Below are positions 32,861 to 41,668 of a DNA stretch of 64,000 nucleotides, in pieces. Position numbers and translations under genes: made by a program. The first letter of the stretch is position 1; the number at the start of each line of letters is the position of its first letter. The stretch comes from Mycolicibacterium fluoranthenivorans. GTDB taxonomy: Bacteria > Actinomycetota > Actinomycetes > Mycobacteriales > Mycobacteriaceae. Where the stretch lies: NCBI RefSeq assembly GCF_011758805.1, contig NZ_JAANOW010000001.1, forward strand, positions 3,596,001-3,660,000. The letters are read 5' to 3'. Under the pieces are notes generated by a model. The model saw only the letters and a program-made list of their open reading frames with translations, searched no databases and had not been told where the DNA came from.

Positions 32861-33389
32861 GTGTTCTTCTCCTTTCGAAGGAACGCGGTAGCACAAGTAG
32901 CTCGAATCGCGCCCGCATCGCAGCCAACTCAGCATTTCCGAGGAGGGCGTCGACCAGTACGGCATCATCGGCCGTCGTGACGATCAGATGATCCACACTC
33001 GGTTGCTGCAGTATCAGCGCGGCGAGATTGTCCGGTCGGGGTATGGCCCACACCTCGGGTTGCTCTGCGGCTTCGACGTAGCCGAGCGCACTCACATAGT
33101 CGTCGGGGTCCCACGGTGCCGGGGTCAGTACCATCACCGCCGCGTCCCTCAGCGCCGCCTCAGCCATGGCGGTGCACAACACCGATCTGGCCGATGCCTT
33201 CTCGCCCGTGACGGCAACAACCCAACGATCGGCAGAAGCCACCGCAGGATTCCCGGAGTTGTGCCACACCAGAAGCACGGGCGATTTCGCGGATCGGTTC
33301 ATCGAGATCGCTTCGCCGCGCTCCACCACGCGGCGCACCTGCGCAGCCCGCATGGATCCGGCGATCAGAACATCCGTGGTGACATCCAT
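32763..33389 (-). CDS. truncated universal stress protein (domain 2 plus remnant of domain 1)
   Basis: The 208-residue frame aligns with the last two-thirds of the tandem USP at 14169-14984: TTDVLIAGSMRAAQV matches the end of domain 1, and RWVVAVTGEKAS...AALRDAAVMVLTP matches the whole of domain 2. The first about 100 residues of domain 1, including the nucleotide-binding start, are missing. After FELLVLPRS, where relatives stop, the frame runs on for about 40 unrelated residues across the start of the small ORF. Two DosR-type boxes upstream suggest it is still expressed. It could be a functional single-domain USP or a decaying gene. Confidence 0.6.
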   Translation of the reverse strand: MDVTTDVLIAGSMRAAQVRRVVERGEAISMNRSAKSPVLLVWHNSGNPAVASADRWVVAVTGEKASARSVLCTAMAEAALRDAAVMVLTPAPWDPDDYVSALGYVEAAEQPEVWAIPRPDNLAALILQQPSVDHLIVTTADDAVLVDALLGNAELAAMRARFELLVLPRSFERRRTHESSGGIEIPSSADYLVAAAAPGYRLGASGLE

Positions 33390-33459
33390 GGGCAGACCTT
33401 CAGTAGTCCGGCAGTTCAGCAGTCATCTGACGCTAGGTGTGAGCTGCCCGCTCGCGCTA

Positions 33460-33495
33460 AAGACTTTGGTCTGGTCCGGGAGGGACCTTGGTCCC
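33460..33495 (-). promoter_or_regulatory. paired DosR boxes, one near-perfect
   Basis: GGGACCTTGGTCCC at 33482-33495 is a perfect dyad and matches the DosR core at 12 of 14 positions. AAGACTTTGGTCTG at 33460-33473 matches at 9 of 14. Their centres are 22 bp apart, the classic spacing for cooperative DosR binding. The nearer box is 70 bp upstream of the start at 33389. Confidence 0.7.
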
Positions 33496-33513
33496 ATCCC
33501 GTGCGTCCCGGCC

Positions 33514-35226
33514 TCAGTCCACCGGCAGTGGTGCACTCCATATCAACTGCGTACCGCCGGACGGGCCACCGGTGACGGTGAAGTCACCGCCCACTGACTC
33601 GGCTCGCCGGGCGAGATTGCTCAATCCGCTGCTGCGCTTGTTGTCGGGCGGGATCCCGCTCCCGTCGTCGGAGATCACGATGCGCAGCTCGTCGGCGACC
33701 GCGACGCTGACCGTGACCTCCTCCGCGCCCGAATGACGGATCGCGTTACTCAACGCCTCGGTGATCACGGCTTCGCCATGGTCGGCAAGCACCGAGGTGA
33801 CCACGCTCAACGGACCCGTCAGATTCAACGTTGCGGACAGTTCTCGGTTCTCCGTCAGGCGTTCGAACGCGGTGTGGATGCGGGAGGCAAACCCTTCCTG
33901 AGCCTCAGACGGATTCTGCAGATTGAAGATCGTCGCGCGAATGTCATTGATCACGGACTGCAGCTCGTCCACGGACCGGGAAACCCGATGGACCAGATCA
34001 GCGTGCCGAAGACGTGCGATGACACCCTGGAGGTCCATTCCGACCGCAAAGACACGCTGAATCACCTGGTCGTGCAGGTCGCTCGCGATGCGCTCCCGGT
34101 CGGTGAGCAGGTTGAGCTCGGCCGTGTGGTGGCGAGCCCTGGCGATGGTGAGCGCGATGGCCGCGTGACCGGCGAAATCCTGGACGAAGTCCAGATAGTC
34201 CTCGGTGAACCGGGCCCCAGCTGCGTTGCGTGCCACGATCATCACGCCCAGGGTGTGGTTCTCCGCGCGCAGCGGTACGACGATCGCGTGGCGTTCACCC
34301 ACGTCGGTGAATGCTTGGATCGGTCTGCGAAATGTCTCGGTGATCATCGGCTCGCCGGACCGGAACACCGCGCCGGTGGTCGACCCTTCGACCGGAATGC
34401 GTTGACCGAGAACCTCCTCGGCGTAGCGTCCGACGGCAGCGGACACCACCAGCGTGTCCACCTCGTCGTCGGGTTCCTCCGGGTCCTCGGGCACCAGGAC
34501 GATGGCCTGCTCGGCATCGGTGAGCTCCAGGGCACGGGCCGCAATGAGCTGCAGGGGGCGCTGATTCGGTCGCTTGTCGGACAGCACAGCTGACGTGATC
34601 TCACGACTGGCGCTCGTCCACAGTCCGGATACTCGCGCTTGTTCGAACAAGTGCGCGTTGTCGATGGCGACCGCCGCGACCGAAGCCAGCGCCCGGGCCG
34701 TCAATTCGTCGGCTTCGGTGAACGTGTGTTCCGCCCTGTCATCGGCTACGTACAGGCTGCCGAACGGCTGACCCCGGATGATGATCGGCATGCCGAGGAA
34801 GGCCCGCATCGGAGGATGTCCCTCGGGGAAGCCCGCGGCGGCCGGATACTCGGTGAGGTCGTCCAGCCGCAGAAGTTCGGTGCGCTCCCGTAGCGCACCC
34901 AAGACTCCCTTGCCCACGGGCAGATGACCGATGCGTTTGACGGTCTGGGGGTCCATGCCCTCGTGGACGAACGAGGACAGCAAGTCGTCGGGACCCCACA
35001 CGCCGATGGCCCCGTAACGCGCCGTGGTCAAGGTCAGCGCCGCACGAATGATCCGATGCAGAGTGGAGTCCAACTCCAAGTCGGAGCTGATCTCGATCGC
35101 CAGTTGGAGCAGCAGACCCAGCTGATCGCGATCGGCCGCCAGCTCGTCGAGTTGGTCGTGTATGTGACGGAGGTCTTGCGGTCGCCGTCGCCTGAAAGCC
35201 GGTTCAGGTCCGTCTCCGTTGTTCAC
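33514..35226 (-). CDS. DosS/DosT-like heme-GAF sensor histidine kinase
   Basis: GTG 35226, behind GAGGGGTGAG, gives 570 residues. GAF-A (about 36-195) holds the DosS heme environment: H137 in GFPEGHPPM corresponds to the heme-ligating His149 of DosS, and Y159 in FGSLYV to the distal Tyr171. GAF-B spans about 210-365. The HisKA_3 box has H385 in RERIASDLHDQVIQRVF, followed by an HATPase domain with NAIRHSG and DDGSGIPP. It is probably an O2/NO/CO sensor that phosphorylates DevR, although devR is 10 kb away on the other strand. The open frame to 35541 crosses a probable promoter and pseudogene. Confidence 0.9.
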   Translation of the reverse strand: MNNGDGPEPAFRRRRPQDLRHIHDQLDELAADRDQLGLLLQLAIEISSDLELDSTLHRIIRAALTLTTARYGAIGVWGPDDLLSSFVHEGMDPQTVKRIGHLPVGKGVLGALRERTELLRLDDLTEYPAAAGFPEGHPPMRAFLGMPIIIRGQPFGSLYVADDRAEHTFTEADELTARALASVAAVAIDNAHLFEQARVSGLWTSASREITSAVLSDKRPNQRPLQLIAARALELTDAEQAIVLVPEDPEEPDDEVDTLVVSAAVGRYAEEVLGQRIPVEGSTTGAVFRSGEPMITETFRRPIQAFTDVGERHAIVVPLRAENHTLGVMIVARNAAGARFTEDYLDFVQDFAGHAAIALTIARARHHTAELNLLTDRERIASDLHDQVIQRVFAVGMDLQGVIARLRHADLVHRVSRSVDELQSVINDIRATIFNLQNPSEAQEGFASRIHTAFERLTENRELSATLNLTGPLSVVTSVLADHGEAVITEALSNAIRHSGAEEVTVSVAVADELRIVISDDGSGIPPDNKRSSGLSNLARRAESVGGDFTVTGGPSGGTQLIWSAPLPVD

Positions 35227-35506
35227 CTCACCCCTCGCGCGCCCTCTTTTCTGAATTGTGACATTCGAAACTTCGCCGCGAAAGGGGACGCAACCGTCAA
35301 TCTTGGTCGATCGTGCCGAATCAAGAACGGAACGCGGATTCACAACCACGACGTCACGGTCACCGCGAAGCTCTGGGGCAGACTCCGTGAACGGCAGTCC
35401 ACGACACGGTGAACGTGATGCGCACGTTTGCTGTATTCCAGCATTTAGACACATAGCGCGCATCAACAACACCGATCCGGTGCAGACCGCAATAGCCCCC
35501 GCGGTG

Positions 35507-35731
35507 TCAACCTCGTCGCTGCGCGGTCCGTTGCTCGACATACTCGACGACGTCGGCCAAGGTTGACCAGCTGCCGCAGGACCTCCCCGGTCGCCGAGCG
35601 TGGTGACCGTGATGGTCAGATCACTCCAGATCCGAGCCGAGGGTCATCTTGAACTCGACCACAGCCGACCCCAGCAAGCACAGAACACTGGCGATTCTTC
35701 GAACGAGAGAGCCGAGTTCGGGAACTGTCAC
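35507..35731 (-). pseudogene. possible decayed gene fragment
   Basis: On the minus strand a GTG at 35731 opens a frame MTVPELGSLVRRIASV that meets a TGA after 36 codons. Coding-like sequence continues in shifted frames (LTITVTTLGDR, GEVLRQLVN) and ends with LADVVEYVEQRTAQ and TGA at 35507-35509. The end resembles the last helix of acyl carrier proteins (T-x-x-D-x-V-x-Y-x-E). At least two or three frameshifts would be needed to join the parts. This is a weak call. Confidence 0.3.
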
Positions 35732-35789
35732 GAAACGCGGTGGGTGAGGCCGCGGGTCGGCCAATCCCGGGCAGTCTTGTGGATGACCT

Positions 35790-36056
35790 TCACGGCGTCC
35801 GTCCAGCGCTCGGCGGGGGAAGCACCCCCATTCGCGCGGCGGTCGGCAGATTGGCCATCACGCGGTCGAGCAGTGCGCCGTAGGCGGAGCCGTCGTCGTG
35901 CAACTTTCGGAATCCCCGATGCAGCAGGAACGCGTCGAGCCGCCGTTCAATGGGCCACTGCGCGTAGGTCTCGTCGGTGAACTCAGACCGGAGAAATTGC
36001 CATGCCACGTCGTCGAGTTGGCTTCGCGTCAAGGTCAGTCGTTCGATCGTCGTCAT
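35790..36056 (-). CDS. small hypothetical protein (88 aa)
   Basis: From ATG 36056, preceded by GAGGG about 10 bp upstream, the product has 88 residues, all predicted helical and soluble: SQLDDVAWQFLRSEF, IERRLDAFLLHRGFRKL and YGALLDRVMANLP. A DosR-type box lies 62 bp upstream and the DUF2267 gene ends just beyond it, so it is likely part of the dormancy regulon. I do not recognise a family. Confidence 0.65.
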   Translation of the reverse strand: MTTIERLTLTRSQLDDVAWQFLRSEFTDETYAQWPIERRLDAFLLHRGFRKLHDDGSAYGALLDRVMANLPTAARMGVLPPPSAGRTP

Positions 36057-36117
36057 CGGCCATTTCCCTCCGGAATGTCGTCGGTACCATCGTTTTCCAG
36101 AGAGACCGCGCACGATA

Positions 36118-36131
36118 GAGACCAAAGTCAC
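36118..36131 (-). promoter_or_regulatory. candidate DosR box
   Basis: GAGACCAAAGTCAC matches the DosR core at 11 of 14 positions and lies 62 bp upstream of the gene starting at 36056; its last base is part of the stop codon of the DUF2267 gene. Confidence 0.55.
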
Positions 36132-36589
36132 TACTGCCCGAGCAGGTCGGGGGCTTTCGTCACGGCTGGGCGGAGCAGTGTGCGGATCCCCTCGGGCAGC
36201 TGATCGAGCACCTTGTCGATCTGCGCCCGTGGCAACAACCGCATGAGCGCGGCAGTCACCGCTGCCGACGCCACGCCCACATCCTGGACGGCGATATTCG
36301 CCGCCCGGGCGAAATGCACGGTGTAGGCGGCCACGTCGTACTTGACCGGCACAATGCTGGGATCCCAGCCGGCGTAGAAGATCCCCCTGATCAGGTCCGG
36401 CAGCTGGGCCGCGAAGTGAGCGGCCGCCTCGACGGTGAGGCGGTCCCGGAGGGTTTGGAGCCATCCACGCAAGACCCGGTAGGCGAACTCACGGTCGTCG
36501 GTGTCGAATTGCCCTGCGACCTCGTTGACCCACGCACGTGCCGTCTGCGCGGAGTGGTCGAGTTCGGTGATCTTGGAATTGGTGGACAT
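36131..36589 (-). CDS. DUF2267 protein
   Basis: A 152-residue protein of the DUF2267 family, with ARAWVNEVAGQF, YRVLRGWLQTLRDRLTVEAAAHFAAQLPDLIRGIFYAGWDP split across helices, and a second half-repeat ending LPEGIRTLLRP. The family is helical, of unknown function, and common next to stress genes. GGAGG at 36596-36600 is ideally spaced for ATG 36589 and abuts the alternative ATG 36595. A candidate DosR box lies 57 bp upstream. Confidence 0.85.
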   Translation of the reverse strand: MSTNSKITELDHSAQTARAWVNEVAGQFDTDDREFAYRVLRGWLQTLRDRLTVEAAAHFAAQLPDLIRGIFYAGWDPSIVPVKYDVAAYTVHFARAANIAVQDVGVASAAVTAALMRLLPRAQIDKVLDQLPEGIRTLLRPAVTKAPDLLGQ

Positions 36590-36645
36590 ACTCATCCTCC
36601 TGTGACGCTCCCTACCAGCACACCGCAACGCGTCAAGCCAGACCA

Positions 36646-36659
36646 GGGCCGAAGGTCAC
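36646..36659 (-). promoter_or_regulatory. candidate DosR box
   Basis: GGGCCGAAGGTCAC matches the DosR core at 10 of 14 positions, 57 bp upstream of the DUF2267 start. The identical 14-mer occurs at 47590-47603. Confidence 0.55.
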
Positions 36660-36720
36660 CGATTGCCCAAGCACCCGCCCCATCGACCCGAAACCCTGGT
36701 CCGGCGCCCGACCGACCCGG

Positions 36721-36734
36721 GGGTCCAAAGACCC
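36721..36734 (+). promoter_or_regulatory. candidate DosR box
   Basis: GGGTCCAAAGACCC is a five-base inverted repeat and matches the DosR core at 11 of 14 positions. It lies 80 bp upstream of hrp1. Confidence 0.6.
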
Positions 36735-36813
36735 TAGATCGGCGCCTCACCGAGAGCTCACACTTCGCAGATGTATAGGCCGGAAGGGCCCATTCGCAGC
36801 AAAGGAGAACGCG

Positions 36814-37248
36814 ATGAAAACCGCCCGAGAGATCATGCGCACGGGAGTGACCTGTATCGGCGAACACCAGACGCTGGCCGCCGCAGCACAGCACATGGCC
36901 GAACTCGGCATCGGCGCACTGCCGATCACCGGGGACGACGGACGCGTGTGCGGCATGCTCACCGACCGCGATATCGTGGTGAAATGCCTTGCTACTGGCA
37001 GTGATCCGAACACGACAACAGCCGGCGAGCTGGCCCAGGGCACGATCCACCACGTCGGGGCAGATGCCAGCGTCCAGCAGATGGTCGATGTCATGGCAGA
37101 ACACCGGATCCGGCGCCTGCTGGTGCTCGACGAACATCACCTGGTCGGCATCGTGAGCGAGGCCGATATCGCCGGCCATCTGCCCGAGCAGGCCACCGCT
37201 GGTTTCGTCAAAGCGATCTGCGCCCAGCAGGCCAGTGTGAACCGCTGA
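36814..37248 (+). CDS. hrp1: Hrp1-like CBS-domain protein (Rv2626c homologue)
   Basis: A 144-residue pair of CBS domains. It matches M. tuberculosis Hypoxic Response Protein 1 along its length: REIMRTGVTCIGEHQTL, GIGALPI, GMLTDRDIVVK, DPNTTTAGELA, EHRIRRLLV and HHLVGIVSEADIA. Hrp1 has a C14-C39 disulfide; here C14 is present but position 39 is Thr, so that bond cannot form. The usual role is unknown but DosR-dependent. It is convergent with the rip3-like protease gene, as in the Rv2625c-Rv2626c neighbourhood. Confidence 0.92.
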   Translation: MKTAREIMRTGVTCIGEHQTLAAAAQHMAELGIGALPITGDDGRVCGMLTDRDIVVKCLATGSDPNTTTAGELAQGTIHHVGADASVQQMVDVMAEHRIRRLLVLDEHHLVGIVSEADIAGHLPEQATAGFVKAICAQQASVNR

Positions 37249-37322
37249 GGGACACACGCGGGACGCACGGCGAAGTCAGACCGAACGAGCTTGTGAAATA
37301 ACCCTTTCGAGCATCTCGACGC

Positions 37323-38465
37323 CTAGCCCAGTTGCCCGGCGCCCGCGAGCTGATAGACCTCGATGAGCCGGGTCAGATCGCTGGCGGTGACGATGCCGAC
37401 GACCCCTCCTGAACCGACCGAATCGACGACCAGGGCGCGGTGTTCGGACTTCGCTGCCAGGCGCTGCAGCAGCGCCGTGACCGATTCGTCCGGCGTGGTC
37501 GTGGTCACCGCGGACAGTGGCATCGCCGCTTCGCGCACCAACGTCGCGGTACGCCGGCCCGGTGCGATGCGACGCAACACCGACAGGCTGATCAGCCCGA
37601 TGACCGACCCGTCGCGATCGGTGACCGGGTAGGCCGAGTGGCGGTCTCCCAGCAGGTACCGCGCAATGAACTCCTCCACGGTGATGTCACCGGGGGCCGT
37701 ATGTGGGTGGGCAGTCATCACGTCGGCGACCCGCACCGTGTCGAAGGCGTGTTGTGTCCTCACCTGCGCCTCCTCCTCACGAGATGCGGCGAAGATGAAC
37801 CATCCGAGAAACACCAGCCACACGCCGCCCACCGTTGCGCCGGCCAGGAATTCACCCAGTCCCAGTGCGATCAGGACGAATGCCAGAACGCGCCCCACGC
37901 GTGCGGCACCCACACCCGCCCGTACCGGATCGCCGTAGCGACGCCAGAGGTAGGCCCGCAGCACTCGTCCGCCGTCCAGTGGTGCGCCAGGCAGCAGATT
38001 GAACAGACCGAGCATCAGGTTGATGCCCGCAAGCCACGACGCGACCCCCACCAGGATGGGCGCAGCGCCCAGCGCGCCGAGACCGTATCCCGTCACCCCG
38101 AACACCACGGCGATCGCCAGACTCGTCAAGGGGCCCGACACCGCGATGCGAAACGCCTCTTTCGGAGTCTTCGCGTCACCGCCCAGACGAGTGACGCCAC
38201 CGAACAGCCACAGCGTCACATCGGACACCGTCACGCCGGCGCGACGTGCGAGAACCGCATGCGTCAACTCGTGGGCAAGGAGGGACCCGAGCAAGATCAG
38301 CGCGCCACAGATCCCGGCCACCCAGTAGGCGGTTTGCGGATAACCAGGCGCCGCACCGGGCAGTGTGGATGCCAGACTCCACGTGAACAACCAGAGGATG
38401 ACCAGCACGCTCCAATTGATCCGTACCGCGAATCCGGCGATCCGTCCGATCGGGATCGTATCCAT
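37323..38465 (-). CDS. rip3: Rip3-like M50 site-2 metalloprotease with CBS domains
   Basis: A 380-residue integral membrane protease. The zinc motif HELTH is at residues 65-69, within the second membrane segment, and a third-ligand region is [15 protein letters not shown]. Four to six membrane segments occupy residues 10-245, followed by two CBS domains ([14 protein letters not shown] and [23 protein letters not shown]). This matches M. tuberculosis Rip3 (Rv2625c), next to hrp1. The ATG at 38465 has GAGGA just upstream. Its substrate, perhaps an anti-sigma factor, is unknown. Confidence 0.9.
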   Translation of the reverse strand: MDTIPIGRIAGFAVRINWSVLVILWLFTWSLASTLPGAAPGYPQTAYWVAGICGALILLGSLLAHELTHAVLARRAGVTVSDVTLWLFGGVTRLGGDAKTPKEAFRIAVSGPLTSLAIAVVFGVTGYGLGALGAAPILVGVASWLAGINLMLGLFNLLPGAPLDGGRVLRAYLWRRYGDPVRAGVGAARVGRVLAFVLIALGLGEFLAGATVGGVWLVFLGWFIFAASREEEAQVRTQHAFDTVRVADVMTAHPHTAPGDITVEEFIARYLLGDRHSAYPVTDRDGSVIGLISLSVLRRIAPGRRTATLVREAAMPLSAVTTTTPDESVTALLQRLAAKSEHRALVVDSVGSGGVVGIVTASDLTRLIEVYQLAGAGQLG

Positions 38466-38544
38466 ATCCTCTTCCCCAATACCGTTGCTCCACAACGGCT
38501 TTGCGCGCCACAACCTGCCATTGCAGACCGTGACGGAACCCGAT

Positions 38545-39873
38545 TTACATGTCCGGAGGGTCGCCGAGGTGGTCGATGAACCAGTCGCGCGCCAACTCCG
38601 CGACCTCTTCGAGTGTCCCCGGCTCCTCGAACACGTGGGTGGCCCCGGGAACGACGGCGATTTCACACGTGCCGGGCATCGCGGCGCGCGCGATCTTGTT
38701 GAGTTTCAACACGACGTGATCCCGTCCACCGACGATCAGTTGTGTCGGGGCGACGACCCGCGTCAGCGCATCATCGGCGAGATCGGGGCGGCCGCCTCGC
38801 GACACCACCGCATCGACCTTCGCCCGCGGGTCTGCGGCGGCGGCGAGCGCAGCAGCTGCCCCTGTGTTGGTGCCGAAATAGCCCACCGGCAGCGATGCAG
38901 TATCGGATTGCTCGCCCAGCCAACGGGTGACGTCGATCAGTCGACGAGCCAGCAGATCGACGTCGAACACGTGGGCACGGTTGCGCGCTTCCTCCGGGGT
39001 GAGGAGATCGGAGATCAATGTGGCCAGCCCGGCGTGGTTCAGCACCCGCGCCACCAGGCGGTTGCGTGGGCTGTGCCGACTGCTGCTGCTGCCATGCGCG
39101 AAGACCACGACACCCGTGGCGTGTTCGGGAACGGTGAAGATACCGGTCACCGCTGCATTGTCGGCCGCGCTCACCTGAACTTCCTCGTCGCGGAGGAGCA
39201 CATCCATCAGCGTGTCGGGCTCGCCGGCTGCCTCAGTACGGCCGGCGCGGCGCAGCAGCGTTGCCACTTCGCTGTCGGACACCGGCGGTAGATGCCGATA
39301 CTCCCGTCGCAGCGAAGAGGTCGGCGCCGGGATGTCCACGCAGACCACGTCGTCCGCGTATCCCGCCAACATCGTCTTGACGTCGCCCGGTGCCGTCGGG
39401 GCCGCGACGATCACCTTCCGAGCGCCGCGTGCGCGGGCGATCCGGCATGCCGCTTTGGCGGTCGTACTGAGGGACATGCCGTCATCGACGATCACGGCGA
39501 CGCGGCCCGTCAACGAGATCCGGTCACGGTCGCCCCTCAGCCGTTTCGCGCGCCGCCGCAGATCCGACCGCTGCCTGGCTTCGATCTGCGCGATCTCGTC
39601 CTGCCCGAGGTGCCACTCCTGCACGATCGCGTCGTCGATGAGCCGCGCCCCGCCCTCGCCGATCGTCCCGAACGACAGTCCGGGCCGGCCCGGCACCGGG
39701 AGCTGACGAACCAGGAGGATGTCCAGCGGTGCTTCCAGCCGTTCGGCGACCTCGAAGGCCACCGGCATACCACCGCGCGGCAAGCCGAGGACGACGACGT
39801 CCTGACCGGCGAGCGATTCCAGATGCGGGGCGAGTTCGAGTCCAGCGCCGAACCGGTCGGTGAACACCTTCAT
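38545..39873 (-). CDS. phosphoribosyltransferase-dienelactone hydrolase fusion (Rv0571c-like)
   Basis: A 442-residue two-domain protein. The N-terminal part (about 1-215) is a phosphoribosyltransferase fold with [18 protein letters not shown] and the PRPP-loop region [12 protein letters not shown], in which the usual ATGxT is changed to SLSTT. The C-terminal part (about 225-440) is an alpha/beta hydrolase with [26 protein letters not shown] (Thr at the nucleophile position) and [10 protein letters not shown]. Rv0571c of the DosR regulon has this architecture. A strong DosR-type box lies 57 bp upstream. Substrate unknown. Confidence 0.88.
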   Translation of the reverse strand: MKVFTDRFGAGLELAPHLESLAGQDVVVLGLPRGGMPVAFEVAERLEAPLDILLVRQLPVPGRPGLSFGTIGEGGARLIDDAIVQEWHLGQDEIAQIEARQRSDLRRRAKRLRGDRDRISLTGRVAVIVDDGMSLSTTAKAACRIARARGARKVIVAAPTAPGDVKTMLAGYADDVVCVDIPAPTSSLRREYRHLPPVSDSEVATLLRRAGRTEAAGEPDTLMDVLLRDEEVQVSAADNAAVTGIFTVPEHATGVVVFAHGSSSSRHSPRNRLVARVLNHAGLATLISDLLTPEEARNRAHVFDVDLLARRLIDVTRWLGEQSDTASLPVGYFGTNTGAAAALAAAADPRAKVDAVVSRGGRPDLADDALTRVVAPTQLIVGGRDHVVLKLNKIARAAMPGTCEIAVVPGATHVFEEPGTLEEVAELARDWFIDHLGDPPDM

Positions 39874-39930
39874 AGACAGATTCTGTCGACCACGGCGGTA
39901 TGGCGAAGTGGTACTTGGTCGCCGACCGAA

Positions 39931-39997
39931 GGGACGATGGTCCCTGGTTCAGGCGCGGAACAACGGTCACCTCGGCGCAACAGAGGCCTTTAGTCCT
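39931..39997. promoter_or_regulatory. two DosR boxes between divergent genes
   Basis: GGGACGATGGTCCC at 39931-39944 matches the DosR core at 12 of 14 positions and is 57 bp from the start at 39873. AGGCCTTTAGTCCT at 39984-39997 matches at 11 of 14 and is 58 bp from the start at 40056. Each divergent gene thus has its own box at nearly the same distance. Confidence 0.65.
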
Positions 39998-40055
39998 CGC
40001 ACCTGCGTGCTCTATACCCTGCCCCGCACGGGCCGTGCTCGACGAGCATCGAGGA

Positions 40056-40490
40056 ATGCCGAAGAACGCCGCCAACCCGGTCAACGACGGGGTGCGCAAG
40101 TTCAACAAACACGTGCTGAATCCGCTGATGCTGCACCTGGCAGGACGTAAGCACTGGTATGCGGGCGTGATTCGGCATACCGGCCGCCGCACCGGGCAAG
40201 TTCACCAGACTCCGGTCGTCGCCGTGCGGGTGGCCGACCACATCGTCACTCCGTTGCCCTATGGCGCGGATACCGACTGGCTGCGCAACGCTCGCAAGGC
40301 CGGCAAGGCCACCATCACCACCGGCGGCGAACGCTTCGATGTGGTCAACCCCCGGATCATCGAGGCAGCCGATGCAGCGACATTGCTGCCCGCCCGGAGA
40401 TTTCGGGAATTCGCCCGCTTCGGTATCGACCATTTCGCCGAGTTCGACCTGGCGACTGACACCCCTGAGGAATCTGGCCATGAAGACTGA
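40056..40490 (+). CDS. F420 (deazaflavin)-dependent nitroreductase-family protein (Ddn-like)
   Basis: A 144-residue split-barrel protein. HWYAGVIRHTGRRTGQVHQTPVV and LPYGADTDWLRNARKAGKATIT, separated by a strand, are the signature of the Ddn group, which uses reduced F420. The ATG at 40056 has GAGGA adjacent; the frame upstream to 39900 passes through both DosR boxes and is not used. The stop lies 8 bp inside the next gene, so the two are coupled. Physiological substrate is probably a quinone by analogy, which is inference. Confidence 0.85.
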   Translation: MPKNAANPVNDGVRKFNKHVLNPLMLHLAGRKHWYAGVIRHTGRRTGQVHQTPVVAVRVADHIVTPLPYGADTDWLRNARKAGKATITTGGERFDVVNPRIIEAADAATLLPARRFREFARFGIDHFAEFDLATDTPEESGHED

Positions 40491-41628
40491 TGCTGTTCGC
40501 TCGCTCGCCGATGCTCCCGGACCGTTCGTGTCACTACTCGTCGACGACAGCCACGACACCCATGACGCTGTCGAGCAGGCGGAAGCTCGCTGGACTGGCA
40601 TCGGTAGGCAGTTGGAGGACCGGGACGTCGCCGACGACGTCATCGCGGCGTTGAAGCGCGCCGTTCTGCACAGCACACCTGTGGTCGGGCGGAAAGGTCG
40701 CCTGGTGATCGCCGGGCCGGACGCGGTGCTTGTCAACGAGCAGCTCGACCACGCGCCGCCGGCGACCGTGGTCCGCGTCTCGGATTACCCCTACCTTCTC
40801 CCCCTGCTGGGACTCACGGTGTCGCACCCGACCTACGTCGTTGCCTCGGTGGACCATCTCGGCGCAGATCTCACCGTGCACGACCGGCAGAACGTCCATA
40901 CCGAAACCATTGAAGGTCCGGGCTATCCGGTGCACAAACCCGCTGCGGCCGGCTGGCACGGTTACGGCGACGTCGAACGCTCCACCGAGGAAGCGGTGCG
41001 TATGAACGTCCGGTCGGTGGCAGACCGCATCACCGAACTGGTCACCACGAGCGGCGCGGAAATGGTATTCGTGAGCGGCGAGGTACGTGCCCGAACTGAC
41101 GTCATTTCGGCATTGCCGGCGCATATCGGCGCCCCCGCGGTTGCGCTGCCGGCTGGAGCGCAAGGCTGCCGGGCCACCGAATCGGAGCTGGCTGACGCGA
41201 TCGCCGCCGAATTGGCACGCCGTCAACACACCGCGACCGAGGCGGTCCTGGACCGCTTCCAGGCCGAGGATGCCCGAGGTTCGGGTTTGGCCGTGCAAGG
41301 CTTGCCGGCGGTGTGCGCGGCGTTGCGAGACGGCGCGGTAGACACGTTGATCGTCGGCCCGCTGGGCAGTGCCACCGTCGTCTCGGGCCAGGACCGGACC
41401 ACCGTCGCTGCGGATGCCGATTCGCTGTCCGAGTCCGGCGAGGCGCCATGCCGGATCGCGCCGGCCGACGAGGTGCTGCCGTTCGTGGCCGTCGCGACCG
41501 ACGCATCGGTGGTGCGCGCAGGTGACGAGGTCGCACTGGCGGACGGGATCGCAGCGATGCGGCGGTATCCGGTCAGCAGCACTGTCGCGGCCGCAGCGGT
41601 GCGCCAACCACAGTCCTCGGAGGCGTGA
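40480..41628 (+). CDS. Rv2629-like protein (eRF1/Vms1-type domain)
   Basis: A 382-residue protein that follows M. tuberculosis Rv2629, a DosR-regulated member of the bacterial archaeo-eukaryotic release factor group: GPFVSLLVDDSHDTHDAVEQ near the start, then VVRVSDYPYLLPLLGL, YPVHKPAAAGWHGYGDVE, EMVFVSGEVRARTD and GLAVQGLPAVCAALRDGAVDTLIVG. It may act on stalled ribosomes or tRNA; that role is from family analogy only. It begins inside the previous gene (11-bp overlap) and is followed by the DUF5709 gene. Confidence 0.88.
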   Translation: MKTDAVRSLADAPGPFVSLLVDDSHDTHDAVEQAEARWTGIGRQLEDRDVADDVIAALKRAVLHSTPVVGRKGRLVIAGPDAVLVNEQLDHAPPATVVRVSDYPYLLPLLGLTVSHPTYVVASVDHLGADLTVHDRQNVHTETIEGPGYPVHKPAAAGWHGYGDVERSTEEAVRMNVRSVADRITELVTTSGAEMVFVSGEVRARTDVISALPAHIGAPAVALPAGAQGCRATESELADAIAAELARRQHTATEAVLDRFQAEDARGSGLAVQGLPAVCAALRDGAVDTLIVGPLGSATVVSGQDRTTVAADADSLSESGEAPCRIAPADEVLPFVAVATDASVVRAGDEVALADGIAAMRRYPVSSTVAAAAVRQPQSSEA

Positions 41629-41668
41629 GCCCACCGCACCAGACGATCACTCGAACAGGCAGGGAAAA

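Noticed and set aside
35227..35541. N-terminal extension of the DosS-like kinase
   Set aside because: The added residues have no similarity to DosS and cross a probable promoter and gene fragment; GTG 35226 has a ribosome binding site and fits the family start.
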